Positions 22,069-31,895 of a DNA stretch of 64,000 nt are shown one piece after another. The translations under genes were made by a program, and so were the position numbers. The notes under the pieces were generated by a model, which was not told the origin of the DNA, did no database searches, and saw only the letters and a list, made by a program, of their open reading frames with translations. The stretch's first letter is position 1; the number at the start of each line of letters is the position of its first letter. This stretch comes from Nannobrachium achirus (taxonomy: Eukaryota > Chordata > Actinopteri > Myctophiformes > Myctophidae). The DNA lies in assembly GCA_963921795.1 (NCBI GenBank), contig OY997653.1, positions 370,501 through 434,500 of the forward strand, written 5' to 3'.

Positions 22069-23128
22069 TAAATAAAGAAAGAGAGTCGCAAACGAGTGAC
22101 GTCAGCGCCTTCACTATTGAATGGCTGCGTCGCCATCTGGTGGTGATTAGTGTGTGGTGAACTACAAAACGAGCGCTCTTACCACAGTCTCACTGAGTTA
22201 CCCAAAATGACTGTAACATATATATATAGTTAATTTACAGTACACCACTGGAAAGGTGTACTGTAAATTAACCCTAACCCTAACCCAGGGGGTAAAAATA
22301 GACCCAATATAGATTTTAAGAGGTTAAAACTATGGAATGCCATCATAGTGGCTGGGTTGCGCTGCTATGAAGAGAGCAGTTGGAGTGCAGCCACAGGGAC
22401 TGGCTTTGCGCCCATAGTGTTAGGTCATACTGGGCAATCCTCTGCGGAATTGGGTGAGTGTGTGTGTGGGGGGGGGGGATCCCCTCTGGATCTGCTTACT
22501 ATGTATGAACTGGCGAACAGCCAGTGGCCGAACAAGTACTCAGATTGTTCCACTTGTGAGTAAAAGTAACAATACCAACATTGAATAAAGTAATAGGCCT
22601 GCATTAAAAAAAGAAAATTACTTGAGTAAAAGTACAAAAGTTTATTATTATACTTTCAGTAACAAAGTAAAAGTAGGCTACTACCTTTTCGAGAGTTGTC
22701 AAAACCTAAAAAAAAGCCTATCTACAATGTGTCGCATTGCTATAGGTATGATTAATATGCTTTGTAATAATAATCTAAATCTACAATGTACCTTTGTAAA
22801 AAGGTTTTTAAATAATTGTAGTGGAGTAAAAGAAAAGTGCAACATTTGCCTCTGAGGTGTAAAGGAATTGAATTATAGTGACGTATTGAAACATGGAAAT
22901 ACTCAAGCAGCAGCTAAAAACTGTATTTATGTACAGCAGGGGTTTTCAAAGCGGGTGACGGGGCACCCTGGGGTGCCGTGACGGCAGTCCAGGGGTGCCG
23001 CGAGATCATTTGATACACTTGAAAAAATATTTAGTATCATTTTAAACTTAAATTACAAAGTTATTTTCAGTCAGTTCTAACCAAAATGGCTATTATCTCA
23101 ATGTTTTCCTTGCAACATAATCACTAAA

Positions 23129-23368
23129 ATATCGGGCAGAAACCTTGTATCTCCAAGTTTCAAATGTGTACAACTTTTGGTAAAGCAAAGCCCTGCTTCA
23201 TCATACAAGACTGTCGCGCAAAACTAGTGAAAACAGCCGATCTAAAAGCACACTTGTAGATCGTGCTTGTAGATCTCCTGTTTTCACTAGTTTAATACAT
23301 TTTATAGATGATAAATACAAAACGAATGGTTTTGGACATACAAGGTTTCCACCCGACAATGACGATAT
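23129..23368 (+). mobile_element. ATATCG-family MITE nested in a hAT
   Basis: Left ATATCGGGCAGAAACCTTGT and right ACAAGGTTTCCACCCGACAA + TGACGATAT, with TGCTTCATCATACAAGACTG and CACTAGTTTAATACATTTTA inside. A shortened palindrome lies at the centre. Confidence 0.88.
23233..23280. repeat. GATCTACAAGC palindrome, inner part lost
   Basis: CAGCCGATCTAAAAGCACAC then TTGTAGATCGTGCTTGTAGA + TCTCCTG. The inner GC-rich part is missing and the right arm is partly duplicated. Confidence 0.75.
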
Positions 23369-23477
23369 GCTATAAATATAAGGTGCTGGGAGTGAAAATT
23401 ATAATGTAGGGGTGCCCGTTCCTCGGATTGCCCTGAGACAAAAACAATGGTGAACCCCTGATGTACAGGACTTGAGT

Positions 23478-23852
23478 CAGGCACATGCACACAATAGACA
23501 TCAAAGGGGGCTTGAGCCCCTGCCTTTTTACCTGTCTGTAAAAAAGTGCCCTCTCCAGACCATGAATGCAGTTTTTACTATGGTGAAAGAAATGAAAATC
23601 CCCCCCTTTCCATGCCATACCTGAAGGCAGCATTAAAGAGAATTGCCATGTCCAAACTCTCCTGGACAAGAATGCAGCATCTTATGTATAAATCAAGAAA
23701 TGTGTAGAAATCAAGCATCGAAAATAGCCGACCTCCAAGCTCACAACACGTCGCAGTGTGAGCTTGGAGGTCTGCTATTTTCGATGTTTTCACCAAAAGG
23801 CCCTTTTAGGAATTTCAGCCCCTGCCTCTCTAACATTCTCTGCACGTCCCTG
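23478..23852. mobile_element. hAT MITE (CATCAAAGGGGGCTTGAG family), TSD ACTTGAGT
   Basis: Starts CAGGCACATGCACAC and ends CTCTGCACGTCCCTG. Exact ACTTGAGT duplications flank it at 23470-23477 and 23853-23860. The centre holds a palindrome. A second full copy is at 54244-54651 and a damaged one at 23905-24195. Confidence 0.92.
23716..23786. repeat. GATCTACAAGC palindrome, CCTCCAAGC variant
   Basis: CATCGAAAATAGCCGACCTC + CAAGCTCAC is mirrored by GTGAGCTTGGAGGTCTGCTA + TTTTCGATG. The A-to-C change (CTACAAGC to CTCCAAGC) appears in both arms, and the outer CATCGA/TCGATG symmetry is specific to this copy. Confidence 0.95.
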
Positions 23853-23904
23853 ACTTGAGTAAATGCACTGAGTTACTTTCCACCACTGCTAGCATTATGT
23901 TTTA

Positions 23905-24195
23905 GCCGGCATGTGCACACATAGACATCAAAGGGGGCTTGAGCCCCTGCCCTTTTATCTGTCTGTGCCCTCTCCAGATCATGCATGCAGTTTTTCCTAT
24001 GGTGAAAGAAATGCTATACCTGAAGGCAGCATTCAAGAGACTTGCCTATAGTCAAAACTAACCTGAACTTGAATGCAACATCTTCATGTTGAAAGAATTG
24101 CCCTCTCTGTGTAGAAATCCATGCCGTTACGCCACATCTCCAGTATTCACTTGATCATGCGTTGGACCTCCAAGCTCCAAGATCTGCTGTTTTTC
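23905..24195. mobile_element. Damaged copy of the CATCAAAGGGGGCTTGAG hAT family
   Basis: GTGCACACATAGACATCAAA + GGGGGCTTGAGCCCCTGCC, then CTGTCTGTGCCCTCTCCAGA and TGCCGTTACGCCACATCTCC in family order. Termini are not recognisable. The palindrome is collapsed to ACCTCCAAGCTCCAAGATCT + GCTG at 24166-24190. Confidence 0.75.
24166..24190. repeat. GATCTACAAGC palindrome, collapsed
   Basis: Only outer arm pieces remain; the inner arms and loop are deleted. Confidence 0.6.
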
Positions 24196-24984
24196 ATTCT
24201 GCATATCCGCTCCACATCCAGCTCAAACTGTGTTCCTTTAGGGTGGTTGGACCCGTATAGATCTTTTGGGTGTGTAACTCTCTCAAGAGTTAAATTATTG
24301 TTAAACATCTGCGTTACTTAATTCACAAGAAGTCGACACAATCAGAGAATGTAGAGTTGCTGAATTTTGATCAACATGTGCCTGTTATCTCTCCTAATGG
24401 TACCACATCAAAACAGCATGGAATCGTGGACAAAATCATATCCAAACACAACAAAATCTTACATTTTTGTGATTCTAGAGGCAAAATCTCATCAAATGGT
24501 GTTCCGCGGCTCAAATGCTGAATAAATATACCTTGATATGAAACATGTTGAACAGCACTGCTTTAGGGGGTTCTAAATTGACCAAATGCATCCATTTGTA
24601 GTTTCCAACATCCCATCGTGCATTGCGCAGAAATTGGACGGAGCTTCCGGCGCTGCAGCTGCATCTGCGACGCGACGTGAGCTTGTATGTCTACTGCTAA
24701 CCGGAAGTGTGGTGCAAAACATTCTCCAGTAAATTCCCGCAGAAAGAGGTGGATACTCTCAGATTTAAGGGGGGACTCAGACCAGAACCCCCCTCTCTTG
24801 ATGTTTCCCTTGATGATAAAGCCATCATGCCTGTTTTGACCCGCAGGCGAACCGCATTCCTTATTACTTATTTCCCTCGCTTTGAACTCCTAATTGTAGC
24901 CGTCTGTATGCTGAACCTAATTTCCTTTTTCTTTTTTTCTTTTAATATACCTTTGATTACTAAATATTAGGGGTGCGACCAACA
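24196..24984. other. hAT fragment and unique sequence
   Basis: 24340-24535 is an inverted relative of 42690-42865 (GATTTTGTCCACAATTCC and GGTACCATTAGGAGAGATAA blocks). A lone palindrome arm lies at 24668-24698. An open frame at 24707-24970 has no recognisable domain or ATG start and is not called a gene. Confidence 0.45.
24668..24698 (-). repeat. GATCTACAAGC palindrome, single arm
   Basis: GCGACGCGACGTGAGCTTGT + ATGTCTACTGCT reads as the right arm; the left arm is absent. Confidence 0.55.
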
Positions 24985-25029
24985 TTACGGGTACACATGG
25001 TGTATTATTATTTTATGCTTTAACTACTG

Positions 25030-25087
25030 AAAAATAGCAGATATACAAGCTCACAGCGCGCTGCGAGCTTGTAGATCTGCTATTTTT
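25030..25087. repeat. GATCTACAAGC palindrome, both arms, short loop
   Basis: AAAAATAGCAGATATACAAG + CTCACAGCGC is mirrored by GCTGCGAGCTTGTAGATCTG + CTATTTTT. Confidence 0.92.
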
Positions 25088-25434
25088 GAAAAATCATGAC
25101 AATTTGAATTTTGACCCGATTCTAAGTGTCTTTTGAATCCTTCTAAGGTTTTTTGAAAAACCTATGTTTCTATGTCAGCAATCTGGCCAGCCATCGTCAA
25201 AGAAAAGGTCCTTTTCACTTAACAGTTACAGCTCAGTTAGTCTGTTCTTGAGCAACTACTACCGGTATGTCAGTGGTTCTCAAACCTTTTCATGTGAAGG
25301 ACCCCTGTAAAAAAATATTCATATCTCAACATATTATAGTTCCAAGGACCACCCAGAAGCAAAATCTGAGTTACAAACGTTCGCTCTAAAAATGCATATA
25401 TTCAAAGATTTGCACACATTTTCATGACTTTAGA

Positions 25435-25493
25435 AAAAATAGCAGATCTACAAGCTCGCTGCCGCGCTGTGATCTTGTATATCTGCTATTTTT
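25435..25493. repeat. GATCTACAAGC palindrome, both arms
   Basis: AAAAATAGCAGATCTACAAG + CTCGCTGCC faces CGCGCTGTGATCTTGTATAT + CTGCTATTTTTC. Confidence 0.88.
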
Positions 25494-25850
25494 CAATAGT
25501 TAAAGCATTCAATAATTCTAGGCCTAAATGGGTTAAGAAATGGTGTGAAAGAGTTCTAATTAGAGCCTCAATCCTGTGAGGCAACTGCCGGCCATAGCAT
25601 TTTCTGTCCAAATCTGATGTCAAATGTCAAAGTGTTTAAAATAAAGCAGCAAAAAACGAAGCATTGCTTTCTATCCAAAGGGGTTTTTCACCTTCAAACA
25701 AGTCTGGGGTCATTTGAATGTCTTCCCCGGCTTTTGTGTGCACCCCATGCTTGATTCAATATATGTCATTAGGAAGGGTAAATCAAATATCTAAATATTG
25801 GATCAAGCAACTTAAAAACTGTCCTGGGTGTTTGAAAGTTAAATACCCTT

Positions 25851-26566
25851 TTAAAGGATTAATTCACCCCAGCCATACTTATTTTCTATCAAATACACAC
25901 CTCATGAAGCCCTGAATTCATGGAGATAGTTTGTTTTGGGGATATTTCACTTTCAAAAAAACTTTTAGTAATTGTATCGTCTAATCAGGCTTTTATGAAC
26001 ACCCTGAACAGTTTTTAATTAGCTTGATTCAATATTTAGATATTTGATGTAAATGTTACTAGGCCCTCCAGGCCCATGCAGGGCCTCTCCCCACACACAC
26101 CCATTGTAACTTCAAACTTCATTTTAACCATGATAGATTAATTAAAAACACCCATTATTTTTTTCTGGTGACTCATAATACCCTCCTAATACGTAAGCAG
26201 CCCGTGTTTTTTCGATTACTTTTTTCATTTATTTTTAATAATTATTTTCCATTTCCCCAAATAATTATTAAAAATAAATGAAAAAAGTTAGAGAATAAAC
26301 ACGGCCTGCTCACGTATTAGGAGGGTAGTATGAGTCATCAGAAAAGATAATGGGTGAATCTATCAGGGTTAAAATGGAGTTTGAAGTTACAATGTGTGTG
26401 TGTGTGTGGAGAAAAACCCATAAGATGTTGAAAGTGGAATATCCCTTTGAGTGTCAGTCGGTCATCAAATCATTGGCTCAGAAAAACTTGAAAAATCTCC
26501 ATGAGTTGAAGGCTTTGTGTGCAATTGATAGAAAATACATATTTTGAGGGTGAACTACTCCTTTAA
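25851..26566. mobile_element. TTAA-flanked MITE (GGAGTAGTTCACCC family), split
   Basis: TTAAAGGATTAATTCACCCC at the left and GGGTGAACTACTCCTTTAA at the right. The internal TTTTCTATCAAATACACACC is mirrored by TGATAGAAAATACATATTT. It is interrupted by another element at 25936-26448. Confidence 0.8.
25936..26448. mobile_element. TTAAAGGGATATTTCAC-family MITE, nested
   Basis: GGGGATATTTCACTTTCAAA at the left and TTGAAAGTGGAATATCCCTT at the right. The interior matches 33434-33957 (TCTAATCAGGCTTTTATGAA, CTCCTAATACGTAAGCAG). Confidence 0.8.
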
Positions 26567-26751
26567 CGTGAACATTTGTAACTCAGATATTTGCGTCTGG
26601 GGGGTCCCTGATACACCAAATACCTATAATTCTAGGGGTCCTTGACTTCAAAAGGTTTTAGAACCACTGACATAGAAACATCCCTTTCTCAAAAACCTTT
26701 TGAGAAAGGGATTTATAGATTTGGGTAAAAATATTCAAAGACTTAATTCAA

Positions 26752-26818
26752 AATAGCAGATCTACAAGCTCGCAGTGCCGCACTCGGTGCCGCGCGTGAG
26801 CTTGTACATCTGCTCATT
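26752..26818. repeat. GATCTACAAGC palindrome, both arms
   Basis: AATAGCAGATCTACAAGCTC + GCAGTGCC faces CGCGCGTGAGCTTGTACATC + TGCTCATT. Confidence 0.88.
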
Positions 26819-26829
26819 TTAAAGTGGTT

Positions 26830-27265
26830 TCACAGTTGTGCTAGTCAGATGTATGTGTATGTAATGGGGTTCAACACTTCCCAAAGTAAACAACGGTAAA
26901 ACTAATCTTTTCCACATTCCACTTGCTCTGTACCTTGTGCAGTACCTCCTCATACCCCTAGGGGTATGCGTATCCCCACTGGCAACACTGCTGCTGCCCA
27001 GGGTTCAGATTGAAGCCCAGAGCTAATCTCTTTGGCTCACACCTGCCACACCCATTTATGAGCAAACCACCGCGCTGTCGTTGGTTTATTTACAGTTACT
27101 ATCACAATGCAAGTGACCACAACAAGCCAAATACAACATGTCCAATGTCAAATATTAGGGATTCTATAGAGAAATACACAGTAAATCCACAGTGTTGGTT
27201 TATTCATTTAACTCTAAAAGACCCATAAGGGACCATTTGGCCTCAAGTAATACCTGAGTTCAACG
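26830..27265. other. No recognisable feature
   Basis: Contains one small symmetric motif (CATACCCCTAGGGGTATG, 26953-26970). No exon supported. Confidence 0.4.
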
Positions 27266-27550
27266 TTAAAGGAGTAGTTCACCCCCAAAATGACTTTTTT
27301 CCTATTGATTACTCATGCCATGGAGACTTGAGTTCAATAGTATTTTTTTGTATTTATTGCATTCCTAAGACAATAATTTGATTACTATAAATGTACCCCC
27401 ATCTGGAATCAATGGGGGTACATTTACTAAAATCGAAATATTGTCTTAGGAATGTGACACAAAACTAAAAATATCATTGAACTCAAGTCTCCATGGCATG
27501 AGTAATCAATAGAAAAAAAAAGTCATTTCGGGGGTGAACTACTCTTTTAA
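27266..27550. mobile_element. Complete TTAA-flanked MITE, 285 bp
   Basis: TTAAAGGAGTAGTTCACCCC and GGGGTGAACTACTCTTTTAA are terminal inverted repeats. Almost the whole length is an inverted repeat (ATGCCATGGAGACTTGAGTT against AACTCAAGTCTCCATGGCAT). It is the cleanest copy of this family here. Confidence 0.92.
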
Positions 27551-27596
27551 CACTGGGAAATCCTGAGTTAATTACCTTTTCACACTGTCAGAGTTC

Positions 27597-27679
27597 ACAT
27601 AATTCCAATATTTCAGTTCATAACTAGTTGTGCAATCAACATGGCTCAATAGCAAACTGTTGCTTTCACACAGGAGTAT

Positions 27680-27740
<61 letters not shown>

Positions 27741-27836
27741 GAATGAAAGCCATCAACATCTTGTCCGACTGCAATCACAAAACGTCAGAAAGCTGCTGTC
27801 TCCTTCACTGCCTGTGGTCTTAATTGCAGACATAAT
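27597..27836 (+). repeat. Local direct duplication, copy 1
   Basis: From CATAATTCCAATATTTCAGT to TTAATTGCAGACATAAT. It matches 28136-28382 nearly base for base, apart from the length of the embedded CT microsatellite. Confidence 0.93.
27681..27736. repeat. (CT)n microsatellite
   Basis: About 28 CT units inside copy 1 of the local duplication. Confidence 0.98.
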
Positions 27837-27844
27837 GTTTCTAT

Positions 27845-28136
27845 TACACACCCCATGACGCCTTGAAATCACGCAGATGTATTCGTTTTTGTCGCATTCC
27901 TGAGCAAATAAGGATTTGATTACCCTGTCATGGGGGCTGTCACGATTATGACATTTTACATGACGACTTATTGTCACTCAAATAATTGCAATTAACGATT
28001 TAATTGTGTTTTTGTCGTAGACAATTACATTTCTGTTTGGCTTTTAGGCTTTTAGGCACATGGCAGATATGACATATTTGACAACTTTATACTTAAAAAA
28101 TAACATTGATAGTGGAAACAGCTGATCTACAAGCTC
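27845..28136. mobile_element. Fragment of TTAA MITE plus TCACGATTATG element
   Basis: ACACACCCCATGACGCCTTG through GATTACCCTGTCA matches 29222-29308, followed by GGGCTGTCACGATTATGACA and interior sequence as at 29309. It stops abruptly within a palindrome arm (GCTGATCTACAAGCT, 28120-28134), where the second copy of the local duplication begins. Confidence 0.7.
28119..28136. repeat. GATCTACAAGC palindrome, single arm at a duplication junction
   Basis: CAGCTGATCTACAAGCTC then runs into CATAATTCC of the duplicated block. The break falls inside the palindrome. Confidence 0.75.
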
Positions 28137-28216
28137 ATAATTCCTATATTTCAGTTCATAACTAGTGGTGCAATCAACATGGCTCAATAACAAACTGTTG
28201 CTTTCACACAGGAGTA

Positions 28217-28287
<71 letters not shown>

Positions 28288-28382
28288 AATGCAAGCCATC
28301 AACATCTTGCCCGACTGCAGTCACAAAACTTCAGAAAGCTGCTGTCTCCTTCACTGCCTGTGGTCTTTAATTGCAGACATAA
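28136..28382 (+). repeat. Local direct duplication, copy 2
   Basis: Second copy of 27597-27836. Differences are single bases plus a longer CT tract. Confidence 0.93.
28220..28285. repeat. (CT)n microsatellite
   Basis: About 33 CT units in copy 2 of the local duplication. Confidence 0.98.
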
Positions 28383-29171
28383 CTGCCGATGACAAAAACA
28401 TGTCACTGTCATTAAGGCACATCTCACTATTTGAATGCTGTTTTGAGAGGACGTGGACTTTAATGTCTGTGACATCCTCTGCCGTGCTTTAATGTGTTAT
28501 GTTAAACCAAAAAAAAAAAAAAAAGTAAGCTTGGGAAAATGGTCAAATCTGCACAATAGTGTTTGCTGTATGCAATCAGTGGTGGAATAATTCAAATGGT
28601 TTACCTAAGTATGTAGAAATGCATTTCAACATCACATTACTGCATTAAATGTGCATCACTTAGACTAACTGATAAAGGTGGGACTGATCTGCAAACTAAA
28701 GCTGTCAGATAATTGCAGTGGAGCAGCCAGTGGAATAGATGTATAAACTATCAAAGCATGATGGAAATACATGCTTTGATAATGAGTAGGCTACCTAAAA
28801 TGAAGTAGGCCTACCTAAAAACCACTGCAATCCTACAGAGAGCAGCCTTTTCAGGTTGGAGAGCTGAACATTCTAAAGTTGATTTCACAATACTTATATA
28901 TTACTTATGCAATACTGGATATTGAGAGTTGAACACTGGCAGAATCAAAGGCTTATTATATCTGGAGATGAAATGCTTTAACACATAATTGATTAGCTAT
29001 GGGGGAAAAAAAGAAACAACTGTCTTGGTAGACCAGGACCAAACCAACCAATTCATGGGTTATTTCACTATGACAGCCTTAACCAGACATTCTTTATTTT
29101 CTTTTGTCCACCTTTTAAAAAAGCTCTCTCCAGATGGCCACATGGGCACATAGTGGAGTCAAGCACTGCAC
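28383..29171. other. No recognisable feature
   Basis: A15 run at 28509-28524 and a small inverted repeat CAAAGCATG/CATGCTTTG near 28755-28777. No exon of the downstream rhag gene was recognised on the minus strand. Confidence 0.4.
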
Positions 29172-29308
29172 TGAAAGGAGTATAGTTCACCCAGAAAAGT
29201 ACTTATTTTCTATTACACACAACACACCCCATGACGCCTTGTAATTATGCAGATTTATGTGTTTTTGTCGCATTCCTGAGCAAATAAGGATTTGATTACC
29301 CTGTCACT

Positions 29309-29708
29309 AGGGCTCTCACGATTATGAAATTTTACATAACGATTTATTGTCACTCAAATAATTGCTTAACGATTTAATTGTGTTTTTGTCGTTGACAATT
29401 ACATTTCTGTTTGGCTTTTAGGCTTTGAAGTTGCACATGGTAGATATGACCTAAATATACAAAGAAATGAAGGACATATTTGACAACTTTATACTAAGGA
29501 ACATTGATAGTGGAAACAGCCGATCTACAAGCTCACAACGCGTCGCACTGCGACGCGTTGTGAGCTTGTAGATCCGCCATTTCCACTATTTTTTACTTAA
29601 AAAAAATATATATGAAAATGTTTCAACATGGAAACGATTATGACGATTATGAAAAATAATCGCGAATATGTCAAATAATTGCGATTAGACGATTATGTAA
29701 TAAGTGTG
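29309..29708 (+). mobile_element. TCACGATTATG-family MITE, complete
   Basis: GGGCTCTCACGATTATGAAA at the left and TTACATAATCGTCTAATCGC (inverted) at the right. A full palindrome is at the centre. Relatives: 416-1588 and 27933-28136. Confidence 0.8.
29507..29589. repeat. GATCTACAAGC palindrome, both arms, extended flank
   Basis: ATAGTGGAAACAGCCGATCT + ACAAGCTCACAACGCGTCGC is mirrored by GCGACGCGTTGTGAGCTTGT + AGATCCGCCATTTCCACTAT. The ATAGTGGAAA/TTTCCACTAT extension is specific to this host family. Confidence 0.97.
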
Positions 29709-29834
29709 ATAGGACACTCATAGGGGACTCATTGAGTCACAGACAAACAAAACGATATCCATGAATTCAAGGCTTCATGGGGTGTGTAATTTATAGAAAA
29801 TAACTCATTTATTTAGGGTGAACTACTCCTCGAA

Positions 29835-30107
29835 GTACAAGTTGAAGTACTTCTTCCACCAACTCTGACAGCCTTAGCTTAATTTCCATCTGATGTCCAC
29901 TTAAAAAAAAGATAGACTCCTTTCCAAATCTCCACACGTGTGCACAACAACAACAAGAACAACAACAACACAGCTAAAGCTCTGCCAAGCGAGGTCAGCC
30001 GTCAAGGTCTTCCCTTTCCATTTGTACACTATCAGAGTTACAGACTTGTAAGGGTCAATTTAGACCCCCCCAAAAAGGAACCTAGAGAGTCCCTGGAATC
30101 CACTTAC
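29835..30107 (-). other. Start of rhag intron 1
   Basis: Runs from the GT of the donor (minus strand, 30107-30106) into sequence with a CAA microsatellite near 29944-29972. No branch point or acceptor is expected here. Confidence 0.55.
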
Positions 30108-30303
30108 TGGGGTAGAGGGTCATGGGGTCTTTATGAGGCTCCGTGCCGTTGGCGGCCTTGGCGTGGCCGTCATCGTCGTGCCCGTGTCCCCCCTTCCCAT
30201 CGTCGTAGACCACAAACACAGCAAACAGAATGATGGTGATAATCTCCAGGGTCAACGCCACGATGGGGAACGTGGGCCTCATGTTGGTGGAGTACGCTGG
30301 CAT
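30108..30303 (-). CDS. rhag: Rh-family glycoprotein, first coding exon (probable Rhag)
   Basis: Encodes 65 residues starting MPAYSTNMRPTFPIVALTLE, then one base of the next codon before the donor GTAAGTGG. Start: the ATG at 30303-30301 has GACC before it, and an N-terminus of MPAYSTN fits fish Rh proteins; an upstream in-frame ATG at 30330 would add 9 residues. Residues 11-33 form transmembrane helix 1 (FPIVALTLEIITIILFAVFV). Residues 34-62 form the first extracellular loop with an N-glycosylation site (Asn52, NGT) and a His/Asp-rich stretch GHGHDDDGH. The exon ends at LYP, where Rh proteins continue with F/LFQDVHVM in exon 2. Rh glycoproteins are trimeric membrane channels for NH3/CO2; Rhag belongs to the red-cell membrane. 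Resemblance to the human RHAG N-terminus (TFP, VLEI, ILF) and the final LYP favour rhag over rhbg or rhcg. No further exons were found. Confidence 0.75.
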
Positions 30304-30884
30304 GGTCAACACAGAAACTACTATGAACACTATGCACTACACATACACTATACACTATGAACGTTAAGTCTTCTGGCAGACCGTCAGTCCGTCTGTCTCT
30401 CTCTCCCTCTCTGGCTCTGTCCCCTTCTACTCTGACAAACACACACGCTCGCGCGCACTGCACACACACGTTCTCTCTCTGTCTGTCTATCTTTTGGAGG
30501 GTGGTGTGTGTGAGAGGGGGGCCGAGGCTGCTGGTGGTTTTAAATTGGTGCATGTTTCGGCGGCGGGCCAATGACAGCGCAGGACAGAGGGGGGGTGTCC
30601 CCCCCGCCTGGTGCACTTTGCTCGCGAGGGGACGGGTTTCCTCTCCAGAGCGGAGGAGGAGTGAGCTTGTTTTAAAAAGAGGGGCCAAAACAAGACGTAT
30701 AGGCTAAACATGCGGTAATGACAGTGTGTACAATAAGGAGACCCACTTCTTAATGAGCCGTTTCCCCCCAACTCATTCTTCACTGTCAAAGTGAGCGTTT
30801 AGTTTTTTTTTTGTTTCTTTGTTTTTTGTATTGTTTTTCCTTGTGGTTTGTTAAAGCAATGCTTCTCAACCTTTCCAGGCATAG
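30304..30884 (-). promoter_or_regulatory. 5' flank of rhag with CACCC and GATA motifs
   Basis: Upstream of the ATG on the minus strand, a CACCC box (30499-30503) and AGATAG, a WGATAR GATA site (30487-30492), lie about 190 bp from the start codon, with a CCAAT-type motif at 30568-30572. GATA plus CACCC pairs are typical of erythroid promoters. No TATA box is evident and the transcription start is unknown. Short motifs like these also occur by chance. Confidence 0.3.
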
Positions 30885-30973
30885 ACCATATTCACACGGT
30901 GGCCATCTTGCCATTAAGTTAATGAAATGCCACCATGGTTTTTCAATGGCCGCCAGGTGAATTGCCCCCCAAA

Positions 30974-31175
30974 ATATCGTCACTGTCGAAGCCCTGCATC
31001 ATCATACAAGACTGTCGCACAAAAGTGGTGAAAACAGACGATCTACAAGCACACAACACCGAGGCGTTGTGTGCTTGTAGATCGGCTGTTTTCACTAGTT
31101 TAGTTCATTTTTTAAATGATAAATACGAAATGGCCGCTTTTGGACATACAAGGTTTCCACTCGACAACGACAATA
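30974..31175 (+). mobile_element. ATATCG-family MITE
   Basis: ATATCGTCACTGTCGAAGCC at the left (about 40 bp after the terminus deleted relative to 23129) and TTTTGGACATACAAGGTTTC + CACTCGACAACGACAATA at the right. The palindrome is central. Confidence 0.85.
31028..31095. repeat. GATCTACAAGC palindrome, both arms
   Basis: GTGAAAACAGACGATCTACA + AGCACACAAC is mirrored by GTTGTGTGCTTGTAGATCGG + CTGTTTTCAC around ACCGAGGC. Confidence 0.93.
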
Positions 31176-31895
31176 GGCCTATCATATTTGAACTGGGAGT
31201 GAACTGGAACACCCGCGCACGGAGCCCCCGAAAATCACGTAATACAATAGGAAAAAAGCATTGGCAGCAAATCTACATTAGTTATGGCAAAACTATGTCA
31301 GTCTAAGTGTTAAACCCAGGGGCATAGTTCTGCCGATTTAAAATGACTCCAATACGGAAGTAAAACTTCCTATGATTGGTTTTCCCCCCCGGCCGATCGC
31401 AAAAAGAATTGTTTTCCATTGGACCCCATTCATTTTCCCCTTTTGTTTTCTAACCTTAATTAACATTTTCATGAATACTGTATGGTTCCTATCGCTAGTT
31501 AAAAATTGCCTTTCAATCACCATCATATTCGTTTAGTCGAAATGTGGTCCAATTTATTTTAAAATAAAATGATAAAGTTGCGGGGGGGGGGGGGGGGGGG
31601 GGGGTTCTCCTTTGTGTGCTGTATTTCGGGAGGCTCCGACCACATTCTCCCATGTATCCCTGCGGTTGCACGTGACCGTTGGCAGCCAATAGCCTCTCTG
31701 ATGCCTTTACAATTCTATGATGGCGACACCCATTCCAAGGGGTAGAAAAGTGCCGTTTGCGCTGCATAGAAACCAATGGCTTCGCATCGTCCATATTTTT
31801 CTACAGTCTATGGTGAAACCCAGCAGGCCAACAGCCATGAAGGCGGAGATTATGTTGTTGTCCTTGTCCATCCGTCTGACTGTGGACAAGATATA
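31176..31895. other. No gene; poly-G tract
   Basis: G24-type run at 31580-31603. ATTCTATGATGGCGACACC near 31712 and TACAGTCTATGG near 31801 look like remnants of an unclassified repeat. Confidence 0.4.

Larger units (their letters stand above)
21500..22290. mobile_element. Composite foldback with interstitial telomere repeats
   Basis: CCCTAA units at 21524-21546 and 22262-22285 flank a region holding an inverted repeat (21582-21660 against 21740-21808; CGTTGTTGTGGC, CGACCGCTTGTTCC and GAGCGCTCCGTTTCTCTA) around a TA microsatellite. TCCAAGTGACTACAATGGAG near 22004 also occurs, inverted, near 36693 beside another CCCTAA array. The two regions probably share a parent element. Confidence 0.55.
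22937..23460. mobile_element. hAT MITE (GGGGTGCC family), TSD ATGTACAG
   Basis: CAGGGGTTTTCAAAGCGGG at the left and GGTGAACCCCTG at the right, flanked by exact ATGTACAG at 22929-22936 and 23461-23468. It carries a nested ATATCG MITE (23129-23368). Relatives lie at 38715-39175 and, inverted, 41771-42050. Confidence 0.92.
22559..23889. mobile_element. AGTACTTTTAC dispersed repeat, split by two hAT MITEs
   Basis: Begins near AGTAAAAGTAACAATACCAA and ends ACTTGAGTAAATGCACTGAG + TTACTTTCCACCACTGC. The hAT insertions at 22937-23460 and 23478-23852 interrupt it, each with an exact 8-bp duplication of repeat sequence, so this repeat is older than both. Confidence 0.75.
25271..26669. mobile_element. 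hAT MITE with nested TTAA elements
   Basis: CAGTGGTTCTCAAACCTTTT + CATGTGAAGGACCCC and GGGGTCCTTGACTTCAAAAG + GTTTTAGAACCACTG are the inverted ends. No clean 8-bp duplication remains; the flanks instead form TATGT/ACATA symmetry. A palindrome is at 25435-25493 and nested elements at 25851-26566. Relative: 59998-60512. Confidence 0.75.
29172..29834. mobile_element. TTAA-family MITE relic with nested TCACGATTATG element
   Basis: GAAAGGAGTATAGTTCACCC at the left and GGGTGAACTACTCCTCGAA at the right. TTTTCTATTACACACAACAC is mirrored by GTGTGTAATTTATAGAAAAT. The terminal TTAA is lost on both sides. Confidence 0.75.

Noticed and set aside
24707-24970. 87-codon frame on the plus strand
   Set aside because: Starts with GTG, has no recognisable domain and ends in a poly-Phe stretch.
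30170-30688. 172-codon minus-strand frame overlapping rhag exon 1
   Set aside because: Different frame from the Rh coding exon and dominated by CT-rich sequence; the Rh frame has domain, start and donor support.
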